Assembly (NCBI GenBank): GCA_038228695.1
Contig: JBBRPA010000013.1
Coordinates: forward strand, 6,836-70,835
From: DASVRZ01 sp038228695
GTDB taxonomy: Bacteria; Verrucomicrobiota; Verrucomicrobiia; Chthoniobacterales; DASVRZ01
DNA length: 64,000 bases
Reading direction: 5' to 3'
Shown here: one piece after another, positions 53,602-60,131 of the stretch
Layout of the letters: every line of letters starts with the position of its first letter
Numbering within the stretch: position 1 is the first letter of the stretch
Translations under genes and position numbers: made by a program
Notes under the pieces: generated by a model
What the model was told of the DNA's origin: nothing
The model's input: the letters and a program-made list of their open reading frames with translations, nothing else
The model's database searches: none

Positions 53602-53633
53602 GCAGCCTGTCGGAGCGCCCGGCAGGCTGTTTC
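53602..53633 (+). terminator. Intrinsic terminator after the copper unit
   Basis: CAGCCTGTCGG (53603-53613) pairs with CCGGCAGGCTG (53619-53629), with one T-G wobble and a 5-base loop, followed by TTTCTCC. It is a strong GC-rich stem, 24 bases past the Met/Cys-rich gene. Confidence 0.75.
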
Positions 53634-53676
53634 TCCACCAGCGCACCTCGTTCCTCCCTTCTGCCCACTTACAATT

Positions 53677-54318
53677 ATGAAAACGCTTCCCTTTATCGCG
53701 AGTCTTGCCTTGCTCATCTCTCTCCCATCTGCAGTCGTCAGAGCCGAGGATGGCGACAACGAAAAAGGTAAAAACAAGAAGCACCGCGACAAAGACGAGG
53801 AGCGAGGCCAAAAAGGGCAGGATCATGCCAATCGCAAAGACGATCATCGAGATAATCGCGGAGATAATGGAAACCATGGCGACAACGATCGGAAAGCGCG
53901 TGTGGTCGTCGTGCACGACAACTACCGCCAACCCAGTCGCCGGGATCGCCGCGATGAACGCCCCGTTGTTCAAGTAATCGAACGCCGCGACAGTTCACGC
54001 TACGACCGACAATCGTCGAGCACTCGTTATGTGACTCAAGATTACCGGCATTTCGACTACCGCGATGTGAATCGGGATGTGAGCTATCGCAGCCGTTATC
54101 CCCAACAAGTGGTGGTCTATGAGAATCGCCCTTATCATTACAATTACTACGACCTCCAAGTCGTGCTGGCTCGCGAGGGCTACTACGATGGCGACGTCGA
54201 TGGCATCTGGGGCCCACAAAGCAGGTCCTCGCTGCGACGCTATCAGGTCGATCAAGGTTGGAGAAACGATGATCAGGTCGATGGCCGGTTGATCGTCAAT
54301 TTCAACCTCGGGTACTAG
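53677..54318 (+). CDS. Exported protein with peptidoglycan-binding domain
   Basis: A 213-residue protein. Residues 1-23 form a signal peptide (MKTLPFIASLALLISLPSAV). Residues about 24-130 are extremely charged, with Asp/Arg/Lys/His/Gly repeats (KKHRDKDEERG, RKDDHRDNRGDNGNHGDNDR). The C-terminal 60 residues, LQVVLAREGYYDGDVDGIWG then SRSSLRRYQVDQG, match the PG_binding_1 fold with its aromatic-Gly pattern. It is expected in the periplasm bound to the cell wall. The Asp/His-rich segment may bind cations. The frame is open 69 codons further upstream, but that part overlaps the terminator and is not protein-like, so 53677 is used. Confidence 0.75.
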   Translation: MKTLPFIASLALLISLPSAVVRAEDGDNEKGKNKKHRDKDEERGQKGQDHANRKDDHRDNRGDNGNHGDNDRKARVVVVHDNYRQPSRRDRRDERPVVQVIERRDSSRYDRQSSSTRYVTQDYRHFDYRDVNRDVSYRSRYPQQVVVYENRPYHYNYYDLQVVLAREGYYDGDVDGIWGPQSRSSLRRYQVDQGWRNDDQVDGRLIVNFNLGY

Positions 54319-54682
54319 CACTCCTTCTCGAAAATAGCGCCACCCGGGGAGCAGCATTTTCCCAAGTGCCAAGCACTAGGTCTAACTCGCCGTCGTCGGT
54401 GAACCCTGCGAACAGCAGCGTTGTAAAATTCTCTATTTTGCCTAGCCTGCGACTCCATCGGATACCGGATGATGTGACACACCGCTCCACCTAGGCGTCT
54501 GGCAAAATACCCAGATACCAATTCCAATGGTGGGCGCTCTGCTTCGTCGGGAGCGGCCCGTCGAATACTGCCCGCCGGGGAGGAGACTTTTAAGAAGGCA
54601 CCGAAAGCCGCCAAAACCAGCGGCCAAAGCGAACTGTGGTTGTAGGTAAGATCAGGTTATTTTCTAGAGGGATTGCTCGAGA
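54319..54682. other. 364-base region without a recognised gene
   Basis: Three minus-strand frames run through it, but all are rich in Arg and Pro, lack ribosome-binding sites and match nothing I recognise. Two loosely similar patches (near 54342-54360 and 54569-54592, each with a CCGGGGAG-type core before a T-run) hint at an old duplication. It may be decayed coding sequence. No RNA gene is seen. Confidence 0.4.
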
Positions 54683-55348
54683 TTAAGCCGGAAGCCTGCC
54701 ACAGCATCCTTCCTCGCGCATGCAGCGGCAGCCGAGCACGGCAATCAACGCACCGCAAAACGGGGCGACGAGATAGAGCCAGAGATGGGCGACATTTCCT
54801 GAGACCAAGGCAGGGGCAAGGGAGCGGGCGGGGTTCATCGACGCACCGGAGATGGGGCCGGCAAAGAGGGCTTCCAGCGCGATGACGGCTCCGATAGCGA
54901 TACCTGCGGTGATGCCGCGTTCCTTGCCTCCGCTGGAGACGCTGAGGATGACGAACATGAGAATGCCGGTGAGGACGAATTCGAGGAGGAAGGATTGCCA
55001 CTCCGATCCCGCCGGAAGGGTGGCTCCCAGCGTGGTGTGCGTCGGGAAGAGCACGTGCAAAAGTCCGCTCGCCAGCAACGCACCGACTAATTGACTGCCA
55101 ATGTAGGGCAGAACTTGACGACCGGAAAAGCGGCGGGCGGCGAAGAAACCGAGGGTGACGGCAGGGTTGAGGTGCGCGCCGGAAATGTCACCCAACGAGT
55201 AGATCATGGCGAGAACGATGAGGCCAAAGGTAAGGGCAACGCCGAGGTGGGTGACGCTGCCGCCAGTGAGATCATTGATGACGATGGCGCCCGTGCCAGC
55301 AAAGACGAGGCAGAAGGTGCCAAAGGCTTCGGCGAGGAGTTTTTTCAT
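54683..55348 (-). CDS. Aquaporin (MIP family)
   Basis: A 221-residue, six-helix channel. Both NPA boxes are present: GAHLNPAVTLGF (about 57-68) and GASMNPARSLAP (about 174-185, followed by the pore Arg). FVILSVSSGGKERGITA carries the loop-D segment. It lets water, or small solutes such as glycerol, cross the inner membrane; AqpZ-like size and the Arg after the second NPA fit a water channel. The C-terminus CRCMREEGCCGRLPA has four Cys. It starts 37 bases after the CsoR-type gene on the same strand, so the metal-responsive repressor may control it too, which would be unusual. Confidence 0.9.
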   Translation of the reverse strand: MKKLLAEAFGTFCLVFAGTGAIVINDLTGGSVTHLGVALTFGLIVLAMIYSLGDISGAHLNPAVTLGFFAARRFSGRQVLPYIGSQLVGALLASGLLHVLFPTHTTLGATLPAGSEWQSFLLEFVLTGILMFVILSVSSGGKERGITAGIAIGAVIALEALFAGPISGASMNPARSLAPALVSGNVAHLWLYLVAPFCGALIAVLGCRCMREEGCCGRLPA

Positions 55349-55385
55349 AGGCGATAGTCTGTCAGACGGTGGGGAAATCGTCACC

Positions 55386-55667
55386 TTAATCCACGTAGCG
55401 TTCGAGGACTTGGAGGAGGTCGTGGAGGCGTTCTTTGGCGTCGGCGGAGTTTTGCGCTTCCTCGATGCAGTGGTGGAGGTGCGAGTGGATGAGTTTTTCG
55501 GCGAGCGATTTCAAACCTTTGCGGGCGGAGATGATCTGCATCAGCACCTCGGAGCAGTCGCGGTCGGCGGCGAGCATTTTTTCGATGCCCCCGAGTTGGC
55601 CCGCGACTTTGCGGGTGCGGAGGATGAGGGCCTGACGTTCGGCGGGAGGGTGTTGGTGTTCGCTCAT
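55386..55667 (-). CDS. Metal-sensing repressor, CsoR/RcnR/FrmR family
   Basis: A 93-residue all-helical protein. RKVAGQLGGIEKMLAADRDC (about 20-39), LMQIISARKGLKSLAEKLIH and SHLHHCIEEA are the family core. Metal positions read Cys39 (X), His (fourth before Cys, Y) and Cys (Z): the C-H-C pattern of copper sensors (CsoR) rather than the C-H-H of RcnR. A His-containing N-terminus (MSEHQH), as in RcnR, is also present. It is divergent from an RcnA-type Ni/Co exporter gene, so its metal is ambiguous (Ni/Co by context, Cu by residues). The aquaporin follows 37 bases downstream. Confidence 0.9.
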   Translation of the reverse strand: MSEHQHPPAERQALILRTRKVAGQLGGIEKMLAADRDCSEVLMQIISARKGLKSLAEKLIHSHLHHCIEEAQNSADAKERLHDLLQVLERYVD

Positions 55668-55722
55668 GGCGGAGTGTAGAACCTGCGGCGGCGGTTGCAA
55701 AGTAGTTATTGCTAATAAGGGG

Positions 55723-55732
55723 TAGGGGGGTA
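55723..55732 (+). promoter_or_regulatory. G-tract operator candidate for the CsoR/RcnR-type repressor
   Basis: TA-GGGGGG-TA lies in the divergent region between repressor and exporter genes and touches the exporter start codon. RcnR and CsoR proteins recognise G- or C-tracts flanked by TA or AT half-sites. A GGGG tract lies just before it (55719-55722), so the site may extend leftward. Confidence 0.55.
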
Positions 55733-56550
55733 TGGTCAGGGGGATGAATGATTTTTCCCAACTGCTCTCCCAAGGCGCAGCGCATGCGTGGTTTTTCCTG
55801 CCGACCGCGGTGTTGCTCGGCGCGCTCCACGGGTTAGAGCCGGGGCACTCGAAGACGATGATGGCGGCGTTCATCGTGGCGGTGCGCGGGACGATCGGGC
55901 AAGCGGTGTTACTGGGACTCTCAGCGGCGTTTTCGCATTCGCTGGTCATCTGGGCGCTGGCGGCGGTGGCGCTGAAATTTGGCAGTCGGTGGAATGCGGA
56001 ATCGACGGAACCGTATTTCCAGATCGGGTCGGCGGTGATGATCGCAGGGCTAGCTCTTTGGATGCTCTGGCGGGTGCGGCGGGAGGCGCGCGAGGAAGCG
56101 GCGCACGAGCGGGAACATGAGGCGCATCACCACCACGGGCATGACCATGAACACGAGCATGCGGAGTATCAGGATGCCCACGAACGGGCGCACTCGCAGG
56201 AGATTGAGCAGCGGTTTGCCAATCGGCAGGTAACGACGGGGCAGATCGTGGTCTTCGGTTTGACGGGCGGGTTGCTGCCGTGTCCAGCGGCGTTTTCCAT
56301 TCTGATTATCTGTCTGCAGCTCAAGCAGTTTACCCTCGGTTTTGCGATGGTGCTGGCGTTCAGTGCAGGTCTTGCACTGACGTTAGTCGCGAGCGGCACG
56401 TTGGCGGCGTGGAGTGTGCGCCATGCAGAGAAGCGTTGGAGCGGGCTGGGAAAACTGACGCGGAAGCTGCCCTATCTGTCGGTGGCGTTTCTGCTGCTGG
56501 TCGCGAGCTACATCGGGTGGCAGGGCTGGTCCGGACTAAACGCCCGTTAG
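55732..56550 (+). CDS. RcnA-type nickel/cobalt exporter
   Basis: A 272-residue membrane protein. GALHGLEPGHSKTMMAAFIV (about 27-46) is the RcnA/NiCoT signature helix (HxxxPGHSK), and GLTGGLLPCPAAFSILIICL (about 176-195) the second. Between them, a cytoplasmic His-rich loop (about 122-156: HEAHHHHGHDHEHEHAEYQD and more) is the expected metal collector. It is predicted to export Ni(2+)/Co(2+) from the cytoplasm. The start at 55732 fits the TAGGGGGGT Shine-Dalgarno-like tract; an ATG at 55744 is an alternative. The gene is convergent with nuoF and divergent from its probable repressor. Confidence 0.88.
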   Translation: MVRGMNDFSQLLSQGAAHAWFFLPTAVLLGALHGLEPGHSKTMMAAFIVAVRGTIGQAVLLGLSAAFSHSLVIWALAAVALKFGSRWNAESTEPYFQIGSAVMIAGLALWMLWRVRREAREEAAHEREHEAHHHHGHDHEHEHAEYQDAHERAHSQEIEQRFANRQVTTGQIVVFGLTGGLLPCPAAFSILIICLQLKQFTLGFAMVLAFSAGLALTLVASGTLAAWSVRHAEKRWSGLGKLTRKLPYLSVAFLLLVASYIGWQGWSGLNAR

Positions 56551-56579
56551 TCAGCGATCGCCGGGGCCGAGACTTCCGA

Positions 56580-58040
56580 TTATTTCATCGCTTCCACAGC
56601 CATCACTCCCGCGCCGCGCGCCCCAGTCATGGTCGCGATGGTGTCGTTTTCCGTGATTGCTTCGCTGGTGTATTCCGGCGGCATCGGCGGTGGAATGGAC
56701 TTGGTCGCTTTCGCAGCAAACTCCTCGGGGAATTTCGCGAGAAAGCTCTGTGTCGGCCAACTGCAGGCTTCGCCGAAGGCACAAATGGTCTTGCCCGCGA
56801 TGTTGTCGGCCACACTTTTCAAGACAGACGGGTCCTGCTCCACTCCCCCACCCGCAACGATGCGGTCGGTGATCTTCTTCATCCAGAGGCTGCCCTCGCG
56901 GCAGGGCGTGCATTGGCCGCAGCTTTCGTGAGCGTAAAATTCATTGATGTTGTTCAGCGCCCAAACCATGTCGCGCGAATCATCCATCACGATGACTCCG
57001 CCGGAGCCAGCCATCGAGCCAACGGCGGCGAGGGTGTCGAAATCGAGCCGGATGTCTTCGAGGCCGATCTGTTTCTCGACCATGGAGCCATCGGCGGCTT
57101 TCTCCTTCAGGGTGTATTTTTCGCCCGCACGAAGAACTTTGGCAGAGCTGCCACCGGGGATGACGGCTTTGAGTTTCCGTCCTTTTTTCAGGCCGCCGCA
57201 GAAGTCTTTAATCAGTTCGCCGAAAGTAATCGAGCCGACCTCGATCTCGAAGTAGCCAGGTTTGACGACATCGCCGCTAACGCAAACAATGCGGGTGCCG
57301 GTGTTGTTCGGACGCCCGATCTTGGCGTATTCCGCGCCGCCCATTTTTACGATGTGCTTCACGTGGCAAAGCGTCTCGACGTTATTCACGATGGTCGGGC
57401 ACTGGTAAAGGCCGAGCACAGCCGGGAAGTAGGGCGGTTTGATGCGCGGGTAGGCGCGCTTGCCTTCGAGCGATTCGATCAAACCGGTTTCCTCGCCGCA
57501 GATGTAGGCACCTGCCCCACGATGGACGTAAACCTCGATCTTGTGCCCTGTGCCAAGCATGTTCTCGCCGAGGAATTTTTTGGCTCGGGCCTCCTCAATG
57601 GCGCGTTCCATGATTTTTGCCGCCTCCGGGAATTCGCCGCGAATGTAAACGTAGGCGAGGTGGACGTTCAATGCCCAGCAGGAGATGAGGATGCCTTCGA
57701 GAAGCTGGTGCGGATCCTGATGCAGGATGTAGCGATCTTTGAAGGTGCCGGGCTCGGATTCGTCGGCGTTGCAAATGAGATAGATCGGCTTGGGGCCGTC
57801 CTGTTTGATGAAGCCCCACTTCACACCACAGGGGAAGCCGGCACCGCCGCGTCCACGTAGGCCAGAGGCTTTGACCTCGTTGACGATGTCCACCGGCTGC
57901 ATCGTGATGGCTTTGCGCAGTTCCGCGTAGCCGCCGTCCTTGAGATAGGTGTCGATGTCGTTCGACCAGTCAGGACGATCGACGTTTTTGAAGATCATCC
58001 GGCGTTCTTTCGGATGCGGTTTTTTAATGAGAGAGACCAT
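56580..58040 (-). CDS. nuoF: NADH-quinone oxidoreductase subunit F
   Basis: A 486-residue protein. GLRGRGGAGFPCGVKWGF (about 60-77) and GAGAYICGEETGLIESLEGK (about 177-196) bind FMN and NADH, and AHESCGQCTPCREG (about 371-384) with ICAFGEAC (about 425-432) provides the 4Fe-4S N3 ligands. It takes electrons from NADH into complex I in the inner membrane's peripheral arm. It is 15 bases after nuoE. The next gene downstream is an unrelated convergent exporter, so nuoG and the remaining subunits are elsewhere. MIFKNVDRP, 14 residues in, could be the true start. Confidence 0.94.
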   Translation of the reverse strand: MVSLIKKPHPKERRMIFKNVDRPDWSNDIDTYLKDGGYAELRKAITMQPVDIVNEVKASGLRGRGGAGFPCGVKWGFIKQDGPKPIYLICNADESEPGTFKDRYILHQDPHQLLEGILISCWALNVHLAYVYIRGEFPEAAKIMERAIEEARAKKFLGENMLGTGHKIEVYVHRGAGAYICGEETGLIESLEGKRAYPRIKPPYFPAVLGLYQCPTIVNNVETLCHVKHIVKMGGAEYAKIGRPNNTGTRIVCVSGDVVKPGYFEIEVGSITFGELIKDFCGGLKKGRKLKAVIPGGSSAKVLRAGEKYTLKEKAADGSMVEKQIGLEDIRLDFDTLAAVGSMAGSGGVIVMDDSRDMVWALNNINEFYAHESCGQCTPCREGSLWMKKITDRIVAGGGVEQDPSVLKSVADNIAGKTICAFGEACSWPTQSFLAKFPEEFAAKATKSIPPPMPPEYTSEAITENDTIATMTGARGAGVMAVEAMK

Positions 58041-58055
58041 GGTTTTGCGAAAATG

Positions 58056-58580
58056 TTAGACGGCGTATTCCTCTTTATCGGGGCAGTTTTCGAGGAGCTC
58101 GGTGGCATCCTGATGGGTCACGCCCTCGTGGAACTCATCGTTGATCATGCAGACCGGCGCGGTGCCGCAACTGGCGAGGCATTCGACGAATTCGATGGAA
58201 AATTTTCCGTCCTCACTCACGGAGATCGGATCGCCATGGCCGCCAGCGCCGTGGCCGTGCCGCGTGATCCCGGCGCGTTTGCAAAAATGCTCCATCAACT
58301 CATACCCGCCGCCCATCGCACAGGAAAGGGTCCGGCAGACGCGGATGTGATTCAGACCGGCTGGTTTGCGGCGGAACATGGGATAAAACGTGACCACCTC
58401 GAGAACGTTAATCGGCTCCAATTCCAGCTTTTTCGCAATCCAGTTCATCGACTCGTCGCTGATGTAACCCATTTCCTCTTGGAAAAGGTGAAGCAATGGC
58501 AGCGTGGCGGAACGCTTGGAGACGGGGTAATGCGAGATCGTGTCGTTGATCTTGGCGGCGAAGTCTGAAGGAAGGTCCAT
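58056..58580 (-). CDS. nuoE: NADH-quinone oxidoreductase subunit E
   Basis: A 174-residue thioredoxin-like ferredoxin. HIRVCRTLSCAMGGGYEL (about 78-95) and FVECLASCGTAPVCMIND (about 125-142) carry the 2Fe-2S cluster N1a (C-x4-C...C-x3-C). It starts DFAAKINDTISHYPVSKRSA, as in complex I NuoE. It forms the electron-input module with NuoF, whose gene follows directly. A His/Gly-rich loop (HGHGAGGHGD, about 105-114) is a small insertion. The 305-base region upstream presumably has its promoter. Confidence 0.94.
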   Translation of the reverse strand: MDLPSDFAAKINDTISHYPVSKRSATLPLLHLFQEEMGYISDESMNWIAKKLELEPINVLEVVTFYPMFRRKPAGLNHIRVCRTLSCAMGGGYELMEHFCKRAGITRHGHGAGGHGDPISVSEDGKFSIEFVECLASCGTAPVCMINDEFHEGVTHQDATELLENCPDKEEYAV

Positions 58581-58885
58581 GTAATCGATGAGTCCGGTTT
58601 GGCAGGGCCTCTACATATCCGAGAATAGAACGCTGCGGAAATGAAAAAAGTTGCCTTGCATAGGTTATTCAGGGTGGCGACCGCAAAATGATCCTTTTTT
58701 TCGACCACGAGCGCCCCTGGCGCGCCTTCAGCCGGGTTCTGCCATCCAAAAGCCGCGATCGTAACCAACCCGCTAAAAAATCATTACAAAACGGTAACGT
58801 TTGGCACAGTGGTTGCTTTATTTCACTTAATGGGAAAATCCCAGTATAGAAAAATACTAAACTAATAATAATAGAAACCAATAAT
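58581..58885. other. Divergent promoter region between nuoE and the pilin gene
   Basis: A 305-base region without a gene. The nuoE half (to about 58770) is of average composition with no clear element. The pilin half is AT-rich and contains a sigma-54 promoter at 58802-58816 and a 70-base leader made largely of AT-rich sequence with no Shine-Dalgarno. Confidence 0.6.
58802..58816 (+). promoter_or_regulatory. Sigma-54 (RpoN) promoter of the pilin gene
   Basis: TGGCAC-N5-TTGC with the N5 being AGTGG: a complete match to the -24/-12 consensus with exact spacing. Transcription would start near 58828, 58 bases before the pilin ATG. RpoN control of pilin by an NtrC-type activator (PilR) is known in Pseudomonas and Myxococcus; no such activator gene is in the window. 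Confidence 0.85.
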
Positions 58886-59311
58886 ATGTCAGACAAACTT
58901 AAAAAGATCGGGGGTTTTACTCTCGTTGAAATCATGATCGTCGTTGCAATTATCGCTTTGCTCGCGTCAGTGGCTGTTCCCAGCTTTCTGCGCGCTCGCA
59001 AGCGCTCCCAAGCCACCGCTTGTAAGAACGACCTGCGCTTGATCGACACAGCCGTCGAGCAATATGCAATCGAGAATAATAAGGGCGCTGGCACCCTGCC
59101 CACGTCGCCACAGCTCGCGCCTTACCTGAAAACCGGCACCAGGCTCTACAACTCCGCCATTGCAGCTCCCGTGACCTCGCTGGACGATACCTTGGGAAAT
59201 CCGATCATCATTCCTTCGGTGGACAATCTGCCGAAAATTCCGACGACCACCAATAGCGCTCTCTCAGATGTCGCGAACGCCAGTTTCTGGGCTCCTTACT
59301 CGATTAACTAA
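58886..59311 (+). CDS. Type IV pilin or major pseudopilin
   Basis: A 141-residue protein. The prepilin leader MSDKLKKIGG is short and basic, cleaved before Phe in GGFTLVEIMIVVAIIALLAS, with Glu5 present. The hydrophobic helix continues to about residue 32; RARKRSQATACKNDLRLIDT begins the globular head. It resembles the small pilins of Verrucomicrobiota, which end in a short head rather than a disulfide-closed loop (only one Cys in the mature part). It is expected to be assembled by a type IV pilus or type II machine, not present here. It is monocistronic: sigma-54 promoter before, strong terminator after. Confidence 0.9.
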   Translation: MSDKLKKIGGFTLVEIMIVVAIIALLASVAVPSFLRARKRSQATACKNDLRLIDTAVEQYAIENNKGAGTLPTSPQLAPYLKTGTRLYNSAIAAPVTSLDDTLGNPIIIPSVDNLPKIPTTTNSALSDVANASFWAPYSIN

Positions 59312-59336
59312 GCCCACAAATCGCTTAACCTAAGGC

Positions 59337-59367
59337 AAACCCCTTCAAGGAAACTTGAAGGGGTTTT
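59337..59367 (+). terminator. Intrinsic terminator of the pilin gene
   Basis: AAACCCCTTCAAG (59337-59349), loop GAAA, then CTTGAAGGGGTTT (59354-59366) and a further T: a perfect 13-bp stem closed by a stable tetraloop and followed by TTTCTTTTG. It lies 26 bases past the pilin stop. It may also work leftward for the convergent pseudopilin operon. Confidence 0.93.
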
Positions 59368-59564
59368 CTTTTGTTTCGCACCAAACTCTCGATGAGAGCA
59401 TTTTCGCTTTAGAGGGACGCGCTGGCGCAGTTTGAAAGGGGAGTGTCGGCGCGTCCGATTCTCTCTGCGCGCGGGATGAGTGCGGCTATGCCGGGATTGC
59501 AAATGAAGTGTCCCGCGAGGACGCAGGACAACACACGCGAGGGCGCGCAGGGTCCCCATTCCCC

Positions 59565-60131
59565 TTATTTTGCGGTCATCCAATGCCAGGAGCAGAGGCT
59601 TGTCTCAAGGGTATCGCTGAAGGCATCGAACAAGGGCGCGGGCGCGCTGGTCACGATTTGTAGGCAGTATTTGTCGAGGTTGACATAGGTCACGCGCACG
59701 GTCTGGTTCACGCCGTAAAAGGCGTAACTGAGATTGGCGGTATAAGATTCGCGTCCACCGATAATGTGCTGGCCGGACGTTTCCGTGAAGGCGAGGACTT
59801 GGCTGTCGGCAGGAGCAAGGGAACGGGCGAAGGTTTGGAAGTTCTTCAGGCTGCCCGCATTGAAGGGACCGGGAGATGGAATCGGCAGCGCGGTGAATTC
59901 CACGGTGGCTTGGCGCGTCTTGGGATCCTCGAGGAGCAGTTTGCTGCCAGTGCCGGTGCATTTCCAACCATTGGGAGGCCCATAAGCCACGCGCCGCCCC
60001 TCGTCCTCGAAGCTGTAATAGTGGATCGGGTAGGTATCGATCATTTGCGTCTCCTGCGTCGGGACGAAATTGATCGCAAAGGCGGCGCGAGCGCCAAGCA
60101 AGAGTAAAGCGCAACCAGAGAGCGGCTTCAT
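59565..60131 (-). CDS. Exported protein of unknown function at the end of the pseudopilin operon
   Basis: A 188-residue protein with a signal peptide (MKPLSGCALLLLGARAAFA, 1-19). The mature part has mixed strands (TYPIHYYSFEDEGRRVAYG, QTVRVTYVNLDKYCLQIV) and two Cys near the C-terminus. I do not recognise a family. The start overlaps the stop of the PilX/GspK-like gene by four bases, so it is translationally coupled to the pseudopilin genes and may help assemble or anchor them. The 250 bases between its stop and the pilin terminator hold no recognised gene. Confidence 0.7.
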   Translation of the reverse strand: MKPLSGCALLLLGARAAFAINFVPTQETQMIDTYPIHYYSFEDEGRRVAYGPPNGWKCTGTGSKLLLEDPKTRQATVEFTALPIPSPGPFNAGSLKNFQTFARSLAPADSQVLAFTETSGQHIIGGRESYTANLSYAFYGVNQTVRVTYVNLDKYCLQIVTSAPAPLFDAFSDTLETSLCSWHWMTAK

